From: an uncultured Coriobacteriaceae bacterium
GTDB lineage: Bacteria; Actinomycetota; Coriobacteriia; Coriobacteriales; Atopobiaceae
DNA length: 64,000 bases
Direction: 5' to 3'
NCBI GenBank assembly: GCA_902773995.1
Contig: CACYGL010000017.1
Location: 1-64,000, forward strand
Part shown: in pieces, positions 24,786 to 33,659 of the stretch
How positions within the stretch are numbered: position 1 is the stretch's first letter
Layout of the letters: each line of letters starts with the position of its first letter
Program-made: the position numbers and the translations under genes
The notes under the pieces: model-generated
The model's input: only the letters and a program-made list of their open reading frames with translations
Told to the model about the DNA's origin: nothing
Database searches by the model: none

Positions 24786-26120
24786 ATGGCCGAGAAGAAG
24801 CAGGGCACGACGCCCAAGCAGAAGATTCCCTTCGATTGGAAGCGCTGTGCGATTGCCTCTCTTCCCTTTATGGGGATGATCTCGTTCTGGCAGGTCTTCG
24901 ACGGTCTGGTCCCCAAGATGCTTACCCAGACCTTTGGTCTCTCCAACTGGCTCACCGGCGTTGTGATGGCGCTCGACAACGTGTTTGGCCTGTTCCTTCT
25001 CCCGTGGTTTGGCATCCTCTCCGACCGCTGCCGCTCGCGCCTGGGAAGAAGGACCCCCTTCATCCTGGCCGGATCTGCCGTTGCAGCAGTCTCCGTACCG
25101 CTCATCGCCGTGGCGAACAACCTGGGAAGCCTGCCGCTGCTCATCGCAATGATCCTGGTGACCCTGGTTGCCATCTGCTCGTATCGCACCGCAACCCTGG
25201 CGATCGTTGCGGACATCACGCCGCGCCCGCTACGTACCAAGGGTGACTCGGTCGACAAGATTGTGGGATACGCGGGCACGGGCGTCATGTTGGTGGCCAT
25301 CTCGGTTCTTGTCCCCTCGGTGGCTAGCCCGGACTACGTGCCGGTCTTCCTGCTGCAGGGTATCGTGATTGCCGCGGCGGCCGTGGTCTATCGCGTGCTT
25401 CTCAACGAGCCCAAGTCTGTGGCAAAGATGCATGAGGAGAGCCTTGCCATGGGCATCAAGGAAGACTCGATCGATACGGATGACGACGCCGAGCAAGGCA
25501 AGGAGCGCGTGACCGACCCGGAGCTCGTGCGCTCGATTGCCCTGCTCCTTGGCGCGGTCTTCTTCTACTACATGTCCTACAACGCCATGACCACTAACAT
25601 CTCGCGTTACGCGTCCGATTTCTTCTCGATGCTTGGCGGCTCCTACGCAATCATCAACATTGTTACCATAGCGGGAGGGCTTCTCTCGTACGTTCCGGTG
25701 GCCAACCTCTCCCTCAAGGTGGGCAGGAAGCGCGTTGCCCTCGTTGCCGGCTTGGTGATGACCATCTGCCCGGCCATCATGTGGCTCTTTCCGTCGTTCA
25801 CGCCCCTCTACTATGTGCTCTTCCTGCTCATGGGCGCTTCCCTTGGCGCTGTTGACCTGTGCGTGTATCCCATGATCCTTGAGGGCTGCAGCTCCAGGAG
25901 CGTTGGCCGCTACTCGGGCTATTACTACACGGTGAGCATGGCGGCGCAGGTCGTGACGCCCATTCTTTCCGGCCTGGTTATGGACGTGGCCGAGTCCCAG
26001 CTCTTCCTCTACATCACCGTGATGGGGGCGGCCATGTGCGTCTTCATCGCCCTGGCAAAGCACGGCGACTCGATTCTTGCGGACGAAATCCTGAGGCGCG
26101 AGGCCAGCTCTACAGAGTAG
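24786..26120 (+). CDS. MFS transporter (GPH/SLC45-like sugar carrier)
   Basis: A 444-residue carrier with about 12 membrane helices. The N-terminal half has DNVFGLFLLPWFGILSDRCRSRLGRRTPF (shown here in part as DRCRSRLGRRTPF), the MFS loop 2-3 motif, and the arrangement fits glycoside/pentoside or SLC45-type carriers. A charged central loop (about 210-240, DDDAEQGKE) separates the two halves. GAGAGGAG precedes the ATG. It may be co-transcribed with the M20 peptidase; a peptide or amino-acid substrate is possible as well as sugar. Confidence 0.86.
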   Translation: MAEKKQGTTPKQKIPFDWKRCAIASLPFMGMISFWQVFDGLVPKMLTQTFGLSNWLTGVVMALDNVFGLFLLPWFGILSDRCRSRLGRRTPFILAGSAVAAVSVPLIAVANNLGSLPLLIAMILVTLVAICSYRTATLAIVADITPRPLRTKGDSVDKIVGYAGTGVMLVAISVLVPSVASPDYVPVFLLQGIVIAAAAVVYRVLLNEPKSVAKMHEESLAMGIKEDSIDTDDDAEQGKERVTDPELVRSIALLLGAVFFYYMSYNAMTTNISRYASDFFSMLGGSYAIINIVTIAGGLLSYVPVANLSLKVGRKRVALVAGLVMTICPAIMWLFPSFTPLYYVLFLLMGASLGAVDLCVYPMILEGCSSRSVGRYSGYYYTVSMAAQVVTPILSGLVMDVAESQLFLYITVMGAAMCVFIALAKHGDSILADEILRREASSTE

Positions 26121-26263
26121 GGTACGGGCGAAAGGCATTTAGTTTGTAGGGGGCATGCTCGAGACAATTTGGCAGTGCGTAATCCCTGTATAGGGGGAGG
26201 TGATGCTGTTAGTTGCTGCGGTCAATGGCCAGAGAACATATCCCTCTTATGCCGCTCGTTCAA

Positions 26264-26998
26264 TTATGCCCTCTGCAATACCGATACCAAAACGTATTTG
26301 TTTGCAGGCAGCCAGATATTACCCCACTCCGTCGACGTGTTGTCTTCGAGGTAGCAGACCTGATCGATGTTGAGCACGGGTGCGGATTCATCACACGCCA
26401 GTAACTCGCCGCGCAGTTTTCCAGCAATCCTTGCGCCATATCGGACTTTTGCATATCCAAGCTTCTTTCCGGATGCCTCCTCAATGGCGCCATATAGAGT
26501 TCTCTTGGAATAGTCAAACTTGTCGATACCGGGACAGGTCAGCATGTTGATGCGGCTCTCCATGTACAGCAGCGGGCCCTCTTCCGTTGAGCGAACACGC
26601 CTGAGATAGTAGATGGGAGAGTTAAGCGGTACGCCCAGGCGCTGTGAGCACACTTTATCTGCTGCAATTACCTCAGCTCCAACGACCTTGGTGGTAAAGT
26701 CAATACCTTGCATGCTCAATGATTCAGCAAACGAGAGAAGGCTATTTCCCGTCAAATGCTCGATGTTGGGCTTGATGACAAAGCTTCCTTTTCCTTTGAC
26801 TTTTGTTATAAGCCCCTCGTTCACTAGGAGCTGAATGCCCTTCTGAACCGTACCTCGGCTAATTCCAAATTGGAGCATAAATTGATGCTCGGAGGGGAGC
26901 CTTGTTCCCTCCGGCCATTCTTGCGAATAAACCTTATCTCGGATGTAGTCTGCAAGCTGAACGTGCAGCGAAGGGGCGGCATCTGAGGATTGATCCAT
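26264..26998 (-). CDS. GntR-family regulator with UTRA domain (third PTS locus)
   Basis: A 244-residue GntR/HutC regulator. The HTH (about 10-78) has LPSEHQFMLQFGISRGTVQKG and LITKVKGKGSFV; the UTRA domain has YLRRVRSTEEGPLLYMESRI and the C-terminal pattern around residues 215-240. It is divergent from the third PTS locus with a small membrane protein gene between, and is the likely repressor, binding the TTGACCAT-like sites near the epimerase and EIIA genes. The gene is AT-richer than most of the window. Confidence 0.9.
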   Translation of the reverse strand: MDQSSDAAPSLHVQLADYIRDKVYSQEWPEGTRLPSEHQFMLQFGISRGTVQKGIQLLVNEGLITKVKGKGSFVIKPNIEHLTGNSLLSFAESLSMQGIDFTTKVVGAEVIAADKVCSQRLGVPLNSPIYYLRRVRSTEEGPLLYMESRINMLTCPGIDKFDYSKRTLYGAIEEASGKKLGYAKVRYGARIAGKLRGELLACDESAPVLNIDQVCYLEDNTSTEWGNIWLPANKYVLVSVLQRA

Positions 26999-27078
26999 GG
27001 CATATCACTCGTTCCGCTTGGATGCCCAATGCCCTTTGCGCACGGATGTGGCTGCTTTAGAACAACGGGCGGCAATTA

Positions 27079-27465
27079 CTAAAACATCTCTGATATCGCC
27101 CATATTATAAGCGCCGCTCCTCCGACAAACAAAAGCAGGATAGTGAGGCCATTAATCCCCAGAAAAGTCGCATGAAATGCGTTGTAAAGACCGCGTTTCC
27201 ATGTCTCTCCAGGAAGGGTATTAATTCGCACAACAATAACGCATGCGCGGATGGCGTAGACAATTACGGCAATTCCAATTGCAATGCGTGCAACCCCCAA
27301 TACGAGGGTCTGCTGTGCGAAAGAACGAATGTCTATGTTGAGAATGCTCGGGAACACGTATGCAAGCAAAGCGATGATGAGAACCGAAAGGAATAGATAG
27401 CCAGAACCTCTCTGGATGTTCTTTCTCGATGTCTCGGGGTTCTGCTTAGTGCTTTTCGCGCTCAT
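27079..27465 (-). CDS. Small membrane protein, unknown function
   Basis: A 128-residue protein with three predicted membrane helices (about 23-42, 55-78 and 100-123) and a positively charged N-terminus. I recognise no family. It lies between the GntR regulator and the epimerase, on the regulator strand, and ends about 80 bases before it. A TTTCCTCCGCTT (ribosome site in reverse) precedes the start. It may be part of the regulator transcript or linked to the third PTS. AT-rich like its neighbours. Confidence 0.7.
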   Translation of the reverse strand: MSAKSTKQNPETSRKNIQRGSGYLFLSVLIIALLAYVFPSILNIDIRSFAQQTLVLGVARIAIGIAVIVYAIRACVIVVRINTLPGETWKRGLYNAFHATFLGINGLTILLLFVGGAALIIWAISEMF

Positions 27466-27526
27466 TTTTCCTCCGCTTATTGATTACTAATTGATGTACA
27501 TGTTTACCAGAATCTAGGTAGATATA

Positions 27527-27540
27527 ATTGTCCATAAAAT
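27527..27540. promoter_or_regulatory. Candidate GntR site (ATTG-T-CCATAAAAT)
   Basis: ATTGTCCATAAAAT sits about 30 bases before the epimerase start. The near-identical ATTGACCATAAAAAT is at 28266-28280 and a reversed copy, TAATGGTCAA, at 28347-28356. Three hits around two start sites suggest an operator for the local GntR regulator. Confidence 0.4.
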
Positions 27541-27568
27541 AGTAGTCAAGTATTGGAGGATTTGGCAA

Positions 27569-28249
27569 ATGGTGAAAATAGCTCCCTCACTGATGAATAT
27601 GAGCCTGCTCCAAGTTGAGCACGACCTGTGCGTGCTGGATCCAATAACAGATTTGTACCATGTTGACATCATTGATGGCCACTATGTTCCGAATATGTGT
27701 CTGACGCCCCACTTTATCGCCCAGATACGCCCTGTCACACCCAAGCCTATCGAGGCACATCTGTATGTAGATGGAATCGACAAAGAGTTTATTGATGTAT
27801 GTATTGATGCTGGTGCATCGCTGCTGACTCTTCCGGCGGATGGAGTTGGACGTTCGATCCACCGGTTCTGCGACCACATTCACAAGCGAGGCGCAAAGGT
27901 GGGCGCGTTTATTAATCCATCTGATCCCGTTGACATCGTTTCGTCTTACGCGGCAGAGCTTGACTCTCTCCTCGTGCTTTCCGTTGACCCGGGTTTTACT
28001 GGACAGAAGTTCATTGAGGGAACCTACGACAGGATTGTTGAGGCCAAGGCGTTGCGTGCTAAGGCTGGGGCTCATTACGAGATAGCAATTGACGGAGGAT
28101 GCAACGCGACGAACTATCGCCTGCTTATAGAGGCTGGGTGTGATGTCTTGAATCTTGGGCGCGGGCTCTTTGATAATGGCGATTCCCTCGAAGACTCGGT
28201 GCGTCGTACCTATGAAGAGATTAGGGCTGCTGCGCGTGAGTCAGCTTAG
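27569..28249 (+). CDS. Ribulose-phosphate 3-epimerase-family protein (third PTS locus)
   Basis: A 226-residue epimerase-fold protein with PSLMNM, YHVDIIDGHYVPN (about 31-43), SVDPGFTGQKF (about 138-148) and the catalytic AIDGGCNATNY. It differs clearly from the epimerase at 18149, so each locus has its own. It opens the third PTS operon after TTGGAGGA at a good distance. Probable role: C3 epimerisation of the imported sugar phosphate or a later ketose phosphate. Confidence 0.88.
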   Translation: MVKIAPSLMNMSLLQVEHDLCVLDPITDLYHVDIIDGHYVPNMCLTPHFIAQIRPVTPKPIEAHLYVDGIDKEFIDVCIDAGASLLTLPADGVGRSIHRFCDHIHKRGAKVGAFINPSDPVDIVSSYAAELDSLLVLSVDPGFTGQKFIEGTYDRIVEAKALRAKAGAHYEIAIDGGCNATNYRLLIEAGCDVLNLGRGLFDNGDSLEDSVRRTYEEIRAAARESA

Positions 28250-28410
28250 CCATCTGTTTCGAACTATTGACCATAAAAATGAAGTCAATCAATCCGTCTG
28301 CCTTTAATAACATACCGCTTGCCTTATTCAAAACATGACTACGAAATAATGGTCAAGAATACTGCCTGTAGCAATGGAGCTGATTGGATTCATTTGAGGG
28401 AGGTGTAGGA
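28250..28410. promoter_or_regulatory. Intergenic region before EIIA with candidate GntR sites
   Basis: About 160 AT-rich bases between the epimerase and EIIA. It contains ATTGACCATAAAAAT at 28266-28280 and the inverted TAATGGTCAA at 28347-28356, likely binding sites for the GntR regulator, so the PTS genes may have their own promoter. Confidence 0.4.
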
Positions 28411-28833
28411 ATGGTAGGAATCGTTGTGGCATCGCACGGATCGTTGGCGACTGGGATGCTCGATGCTCTTGAGTTGCTTAGTGGGGAGCAGAAGGCAATA
28501 CGGGCAATTGGGCTTCAGCGTGGAGATTCCCCTGACACATTCGTCGCCAAGGTCGAAGAGGCCATTAATGCTGTCGACGAAGGTGACGGGGTTCTGGCTT
28601 TGGTCGATTTGTTTGGTGGTACTCCCTCTAATGCTGTTGCCCAGCTGCTCGCGCGTGATGACCTGAATGCTGTGGCCGGGGTTAACTTGCCAATGCTGCT
28701 TTCGGTAGTATTCGCTCGTGACGAGATGGATCTCAAAGAGCTCACTGAGGAAGCAGTTCGCGCGAGCTGTAACAGCGTGGTCGACATCCGACACAAGCTG
28801 TTCGACACGAATGACGATGAAGAAGAATTTTGA
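28411..28833 (+). CDS. PTS mannose-family EIIA component
   Basis: 140 residues from the ATG preceded by GAGGGAGG. It begins MVGIVVASHGS, with H9 phosphorylated; LVDLFGGTPSNA and GVNLPMLLSV are conserved. The C-terminus ends in an acidic run. Its stop overlaps the region of the EIIB start. It is the cytoplasmic phosphate carrier of the third PTS. Confidence 0.92.
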   Translation: MVGIVVASHGSLATGMLDALELLSGEQKAIRAIGLQRGDSPDTFVAKVEEAINAVDEGDGVLALVDLFGGTPSNAVAQLLARDDLNAVAGVNLPMLLSVVFARDEMDLKELTEEAVRASCNSVVDIRHKLFDTNDDEEEF

Positions 28834-28849
28834 TGTGATTGGGGCTACT

Positions 28850-29344
28850 ATGCATGCAACTGGCATGGACAACGTTCTTCTAACGCGTGTTGATGACAGG
28901 CTGGTCCATGGTCAAGTCATGACGTCCTGGCAGAAGGCCACTGGCGCTAATAAATTTATGGTGGTCGATGACGAGGTCGCAGCCAACGACCTCATGAAAA
29001 CAGTGCTCAAGGGTGTCGTGCCTAGCAACGTAAAGCTTGGCGTGTTTACGGTTCAGAAGGCCGTGGATAGGTTGGTCAAAGGGTTTAAGCCTACTGACAA
29101 GGTAATCATGCTGGTTAAGACCCCGCTCACAATTCTTAGGCTTTCTGATGCGGGCATTGACTTTAATTCCCTCAACATTGGCGGCATGGGTATTAGCGGA
29201 AGCCGCAAGACCTTCTACCAGAATATTGCTTGCTCTGACGAAGAGGTCGACGCCATGCGCAAGCTTATTGATAGGGGCTGCAAAATCACCATTCAGATTG
29301 TTGCTGACGATCCCAAGAAGGATGTCGCAGAAATTCTGAAGTAG
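28850..29344 (+). CDS. PTS mannose-family EIIB component
   Basis: 164 residues from ATG 28850; GTG 28835 is possible and would couple it to the EIIA stop. It reads MHATGMDNVLLTRVDDRLVHG, with H20 as the phosphorylated residue, then VVDDEVAAND and LNIGGMGISGSRKTFYQN. It passes phosphate to the sugar at EIIC/EIID. EIIC follows after 43 bases. Confidence 0.9.
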   Translation: MHATGMDNVLLTRVDDRLVHGQVMTSWQKATGANKFMVVDDEVAANDLMKTVLKGVVPSNVKLGVFTVQKAVDRLVKGFKPTDKVIMLVKTPLTILRLSDAGIDFNSLNIGGMGISGSRKTFYQNIACSDEEVDAMRKLIDRGCKITIQIVADDPKKDVAEILK

Positions 29345-29387
29345 GTCTCATGGGTCTTTTTCGTTGAGAAGGTAGGTGCTTGTTTCT

Positions 29388-30236
29388 ATGCAAATCACCT
29401 TGTTGCAGGCATTTCTCGTTGGTGTTGTGTATTACATGGGCTTTGTCGGAACTCCATGGCTCATCGGTTGTCTGGGAAGCCTTTCCACGATTCAGAAGCC
29501 TTTGGTTGCAGGCGTACTTGTTGGTTTTATCCTCGGGGATCCGGTGCAGGGCTGCATCATCGGCGCTGCCGTCCAGATGCCCTTCATTGCCTACATCTTT
29601 GCGGGTGGTGCCCAGCCCAATGACCCTGGTCTTGCTGGTACTCTCGGTGTCGCGCTGGCGCTTGCAGCTAACCTTGAACCAGAGGCCGCAGTTGCGATTT
29701 CCGTTCCAATCGCCCTTGTTGGCACGATTGTTAACGTTATCCGCATGACGCTGGATGTTACGTTTGTTCACATGATTGACCGTGCTTGTGAAAAGGGGGA
29801 TATGAAGCAGGCGGTCTTCCTTCACATCGTCCCTCCGCAGATTCTTTGCTTTGTCCTCTGCGTTGTTCCCGTTACCCTTGGTTGTTACTTTGGCGTTGAT
29901 GCTGTCAATGGCATCATTCAGGTCATGCAGGGCCGTCCCCTCTACACGCTCGAGGTCATCGGCGGCATCCTTCCTGCACTCGGTATTGCAATGAACCTCC
30001 GTACGCTCGATCGTCCCGGTACCCTCATTTGGTTCGTGTTTGGCTTCATCCTCAGCGCGTATCTCGGCCTTGGCGCAATGCCCATCGCAATCATCGGCTT
30101 CGTCATCGCCTTCTTCTACGTTCAGCTCGAGACGAAGGCCGAGGAGGGACGCGGTGCGGCAGCTCCTCAGATTGCCGCAACTTCAGCGTCGACTTCCAGA
30201 GTTGCCTCTGATGACTCCGATGACGACTTTGAATAG
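29388..30236 (+). CDS. PTS mannose-family EIIC component
   Basis: 282 residues from ATG 29388 (GAGAAGGTAGG upstream). The intact N-terminus has the first helices and then GFILGDPVQGCIIGAAVQMPFIAYIFAGGAQP (key motif GDPVQGCIIGAAVQ), about 50 residues in. Several more helices follow and a charged, Ser/Ala-rich tail of about 35 residues. It forms the third PTS channel with EIID. Confidence 0.9.
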   Translation: MQITLLQAFLVGVVYYMGFVGTPWLIGCLGSLSTIQKPLVAGVLVGFILGDPVQGCIIGAAVQMPFIAYIFAGGAQPNDPGLAGTLGVALALAANLEPEAAVAISVPIALVGTIVNVIRMTLDVTFVHMIDRACEKGDMKQAVFLHIVPPQILCFVLCVVPVTLGCYFGVDAVNGIIQVMQGRPLYTLEVIGGILPALGIAMNLRTLDRPGTLIWFVFGFILSAYLGLGAMPIAIIGFVIAFFYVQLETKAEEGRGAAAPQIAATSASTSRVASDDSDDDFE

Positions 30237-30248
30237 GGGATGATAGTA

Positions 30249-31118
30249 ATGGCAGAAGAAACTAAGAACGTTGCAGCTATGCCCAATACCGAAGGTCATC
30301 ACCTCGACAAGCGCGATGTTTCCCGTGCGTGGTTCAAGTGGGTTTGCCTTTCTAACACGAACTATAACTACGAGCGTCTGATGGCATCTGCACTCCTTGC
30401 CTCCTTCTCTCACATTCCTGACAAGCTCTACCCTGGAGATGAGCAGAAGCGTATCGAGTTCATGAAGCGCCAGATGGAGTTCTACAATACAGAGCCCCAC
30501 TTTGGCTGCATCATCAACGGCCTGGCACTCTCAATGGAAGAGGAAATGGCTAACGGCTCTGCCGTGACTCCGGAGGCCATTACTGCAGTCAAGACTGGTC
30601 TCATGGGCCCGTTCGCAGGCATCGGCGACACGCTTTGGCAGGGCACGCTTACGCCCATTCTGCTCGCAGTGGCTATGCCCCTTGCAACGCAGGGCAACCT
30701 GCTCGGTCCCCTGCTCTACATCATCCTGATGTACGCCATCATGCTCTTCATCTCGCACTTTATGTTCTTTACCGGATACAACTCCGGTAAGGAGGGCATC
30801 GAATCCATGATGGCCTCTGGCTCCATCAAGCGACTGATTGCAACGGCTTCCACCATGGGTGCTATCGTCCTCGGCTGCCTCGCAAATAGCTATGTGACCT
30901 GCACTTCGTATCTGCAGATTCCCGTTGGCGAGGGCTATATTGACCTGCAGGCAACGCTCGACTCGATTCTCAAGGGTGGCGTGCCTCTCGCAATTACCCT
31001 GCTCACTTGGTACTTGCTCAAGAAGAAGAACATGAACTCTACAGTCGTTCTTCTTATCTTGGTTGCCATTGGCGTCGTACTCGGAGCAACCGGTCTCTTT
31101 GGCGGTACTGCTGCCTAG
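30249..31118 (+). CDS. PTS mannose-family EIID component
   Basis: About 289 residues (ATG 30240 also possible; GGGGA spacing favours 30249). Landmarks are NTNYNYERLMA, FYNTEPHFG, KTGLMGPFAGIGDTL and C-terminal helices ending GATGLFGGTAA. No large loop insertion. A hairpin follows at 31132. Confidence 0.92.
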   Translation: MAEETKNVAAMPNTEGHHLDKRDVSRAWFKWVCLSNTNYNYERLMASALLASFSHIPDKLYPGDEQKRIEFMKRQMEFYNTEPHFGCIINGLALSMEEEMANGSAVTPEAITAVKTGLMGPFAGIGDTLWQGTLTPILLAVAMPLATQGNLLGPLLYIILMYAIMLFISHFMFFTGYNSGKEGIESMMASGSIKRLIATASTMGAIVLGCLANSYVTCTSYLQIPVGEGYIDLQATLDSILKGGVPLAITLLTWYLLKKKNMNSTVVLLILVAIGVVLGATGLFGGTAA

Positions 31119-31131
31119 CGATTTTCATTGT

Positions 31132-31162
31132 GCCCGGCTTTGGAGAACGTCCAGAGCCGGGC
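31132..31162 (+). terminator. Hairpin between EIID and TIM-like gene
   Basis: Arms 31132-31144 and 31150-31162 (GCCCGGCTTTGGA type) pair over 13 bases with one G-U. No T-run follows, so it probably gives partial termination or mRNA stability while the enzymes downstream are still read. Confidence 0.5.
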
Positions 31163-31221
31163 GCTTGATCCCTAGAAGCACCAGAACACTGCTCAATTAT
31201 CTTTAGGACGGACATATCCTT

Positions 31222-31926
31222 ATGGAAAAAATTGTTCTCAAGCGACCGTTTTTCGTCGTAAACCCCAAGTCGTATCTGTACGGTGAGAAGCTTCGCAGGC
31301 TCGCGCGCAAGACGGATGAGCTCTGCGAGCGCTATGGCTTTCAGTCGCTGTTCACGGCACAGCTGATCGATCTTGCGTGGGTTGCCGACAATTGCCCGCA
31401 CCTCATTCCCTGCGCGCAGGCCATGGAGAGCCTCAAGCCTGGTCGTGGCATGGGTCACATTCTGCCGGAGGCTCTTGCCGCTGCCGGTGTGCGCGCCACG
31501 TTCCTCAACCACGCCGAGAACCCCATGACGGTGGGCGAGCTCGCCAAGACTATCGTGCGCGCTCGGGAGGTGGGCATCCTGACCTGTGTCTGCGCTGACT
31601 CCGTCGAGGAGGCCCGTGCCATCGCCGAGCTTCACCCGGACATCATGACCTGCGAGCTCAACAGCCTTATCGGCACTGGTCATATTGCCGGGGAGGACTA
31701 CATCCGCGCCTCCACCGAGGCCGTCAAGTCCGTCTCTCCCGAGACCATGGTGCTGCAGGCTGCCGGCATCTCCACGGGTCAGGATGTCTACGACGCCATC
31801 TACTACGGTGGTGACGCCACGGGCGGCACCTCCGGCATCGTCTGCGCCGAGGACCCCGAGGCGAAGCTCGAGGAGATGTTCGAGGCGCTCGATCGCGTCC
31901 GCTCCGACATCCAGAGGGAGGCCTAG
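31222..31926 (+). CDS. Triosephosphate isomerase-like protein
   Basis: A 234-residue TIM-barrel protein. It has TIM-like active-site landmarks in altered form: VVNPKSYLYGEK in place of NWKMN (Asn and Lys kept), FLNHAENPMT in place of the GHSERR loop (His kept) and CELNSLIGTGHIAG in place of the Glu loop. Such distant TpiA relatives occur in sugar operons, where some act on four-carbon ketose phosphates (EryH-type). It is probably not the main glycolytic TIM. YjbQ follows with 2 bases between. Confidence 0.8.
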   Translation: MEKIVLKRPFFVVNPKSYLYGEKLRRLARKTDELCERYGFQSLFTAQLIDLAWVADNCPHLIPCAQAMESLKPGRGMGHILPEALAAAGVRATFLNHAENPMTVGELAKTIVRAREVGILTCVCADSVEEARAIAELHPDIMTCELNSLIGTGHIAGEDYIRASTEAVKSVSPETMVLQAAGISTGQDVYDAIYYGGDATGGTSGIVCAEDPEAKLEEMFEALDRVRSDIQREA

Positions 31927-31928
31927 CC

Positions 31929-32450
31929 ATGACAGTGTACAAAGGGCTGGTGAAGGTCGAGACGCTCGCTGGCAAGCCGACCTACGTCGACGTCACCAAG
32001 GAGGTTGCGGACATCGTTGCCCAGAGCGGTATCAAGGAGGGGGTGGTCAGCTGCATCTCCTGCCACACGACCTGCGCAGTGTACTCTCAGGAGTTCGACC
32101 ATGACATGACCCCTGCGGGCGACACCTTCATGCAGGCGGACCTCTCCGACGGTCTGGACAGGGTCTTCCCTGAGCAGCACGATTGGAAGACTTACCGTTA
32201 CCCAGGCCTTCGCCACTTCGAGGAGGTCGAGAGCTGGCCTAACGCGGGGGCGTACCTCCCCGGCGGCGATCGCACTTTGCTCTGGAATGGGGATGCGCAC
32301 CTTCGCTCAGTCCTCGTGGGCAGCAGCCAGACCTTTGAGGTTGCCGACGGCAAGCTCGAGATGAATGGCCTTGCGAGCATCTTCTTCGTCGACTTCGACC
32401 GCACGCGCGAGCGTACCCGCAAGCTTCGCGTGGTGGTGATGGGGGAGTAA
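31929..32450 (+). CDS. YjbQ/UPF0047-family protein
   Basis: A 173-residue YjbQ-type protein, a little longer than the usual 130-140, with CISCHTTCAVYSQEFDHDM near the middle, where the family has a conserved His/Asn/Glu site. Family members show weak thiamine-phosphate-synthase activity, but the true role is unknown. It is tightly packed between the TIM-like and aldolase genes, suggesting it works in the same pathway; this placement is unusual. Confidence 0.82.
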   Translation: MTVYKGLVKVETLAGKPTYVDVTKEVADIVAQSGIKEGVVSCISCHTTCAVYSQEFDHDMTPAGDTFMQADLSDGLDRVFPEQHDWKTYRYPGLRHFEEVESWPNAGAYLPGGDRTLLWNGDAHLRSVLVGSSQTFEVADGKLEMNGLASIFFVDFDRTRERTRKLRVVVMGE

Positions 32451-32513
32451 CAAGGCCGCACGATGCCCATTCACGAAACGCAGTAGCCTTCAAATGAAAG
32501 CGAGACAATCAGT

Positions 32514-33389
32514 ATGCTTGTAAACCTTCAGGACATATGCGCTGTTGCCGAGCAGAACAACATGGCAATTGCGCAGTTTGATACCCCTAGCCTTGAGGCG
32601 TTGCGCGCAGCGCTAGACGCTGCCGAGGAGCTTGGGTACCCGGTTATGATTGCTCACGCCGAGGGCCACGAGCCATTTGTTCCCCTCGATGTCATTGGTC
32701 CGACAATGGTCCAGCTTGCCGAGAAGTCGAGCGCCATGGTTTGCGTGCACCTTGACCACTGCGAGAACCTCTCTTACATGAGACGCGCGCTTGAAATGGG
32801 CTTCACTGGCGCAATGTTCGACGGGTCGTATCTTCCGTATGAGAAGAATGTCGAGATGTCGCAATATGCTGCGCAGATGTGCGCAGAGTTCAATGCAGGA
32901 CTTGAGTGTGAGCTTGGGTCCATGGGCTCTCGTGAGGCTGGCGTCCGTCCCGAGGGCGGCACCGCAGAGGAGTCCGGTGCCATTTACACGAATCCGGGGC
33001 AGGCATCTGACTTTATCGCGAGCACGGGGCTTGATGCGCTTGCATGCTCCTTCGGTACCGTCCATGGTCTCTATAAGGGCGAACCCCACCTTAACTACGA
33101 CGTGCTCACAGAGATAAGGAAGAAGAACAAGATTCCTCTTGTTATGCATGGTGGCTCAGGCGTTTCGGACGAGGATTACGTCAAGTCGATCAATGCGGGT
33201 ATTCGTAAGATTAACTACTATACCTACGGCGTGGTTCGTGCCGGTGAGGCTGTTCGTACCATCGTCGACTCCTCCGCGGGCAAGCCAGTGTATTGGCATG
33301 ATATGACTATGGCTGCTTATGATGCCATGTACAACGACTTTAAGAAGACCATGATGGTGTTCGCCAACGGAGCAAAGCCCATCGCCTAA
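32514..33389 (+). CDS. Class II fructose/tagatose-bisphosphate aldolase-family protein
   Basis: A 291-residue zinc aldolase of the Fba/GatY/KbaY family. HLDHCEN gives the catalytic Asp (D81) and first zinc His (H82); ELGSMGSREAG, FGTVHGLYKG and VMHGGSGVSDEDY complete the metal and phosphate sites. It would cleave a ketose (bis)phosphate to triose phosphates. It closes the third PTS locus before a strong terminator. It could also serve the PfkB product from the first locus. Confidence 0.9.
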   Translation: MLVNLQDICAVAEQNNMAIAQFDTPSLEALRAALDAAEELGYPVMIAHAEGHEPFVPLDVIGPTMVQLAEKSSAMVCVHLDHCENLSYMRRALEMGFTGAMFDGSYLPYEKNVEMSQYAAQMCAEFNAGLECELGSMGSREAGVRPEGGTAEESGAIYTNPGQASDFIASTGLDALACSFGTVHGLYKGEPHLNYDVLTEIRKKNKIPLVMHGGSGVSDEDYVKSINAGIRKINYYTYGVVRAGEAVRTIVDSSAGKPVYWHDMTMAAYDAMYNDFKKTMMVFANGAKPIA

Positions 33390-33432
33390 CCTCGTGGTTC
33401 GTATTTCTATTCTGTATAACGCCAAGGATTGA

Positions 33433-33478
33433 ACGCCGTAGACGACCAGTGCAAATTGGGCGTCTACGGCGTTTCTTG
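33433..33478 (+). terminator. Terminator of third PTS operon
   Basis: A perfect 12-bp stem (ACGCCGTAGACG, 33433-33444 with 33461-33472) followed by TTCTTGTT, about 45 bases after the aldolase stop. Confidence 0.75.
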
Positions 33479-33659
33479 TTGTCCTCCGACTTTGCTTGTT
33501 AGTTTTTTGACAGGGGGCATAGCATCACCACGACAGTGGATATAAGGCACTGTTAGCAGGCTGCACCCCACGCTACGGTTGACAAATCGCATGAGATTTG
33601 TCGCGGGGAGAAATGTCGTTGCCTTCCGAGTGCTATGACTAACCATTTAGCGTTCTTCT

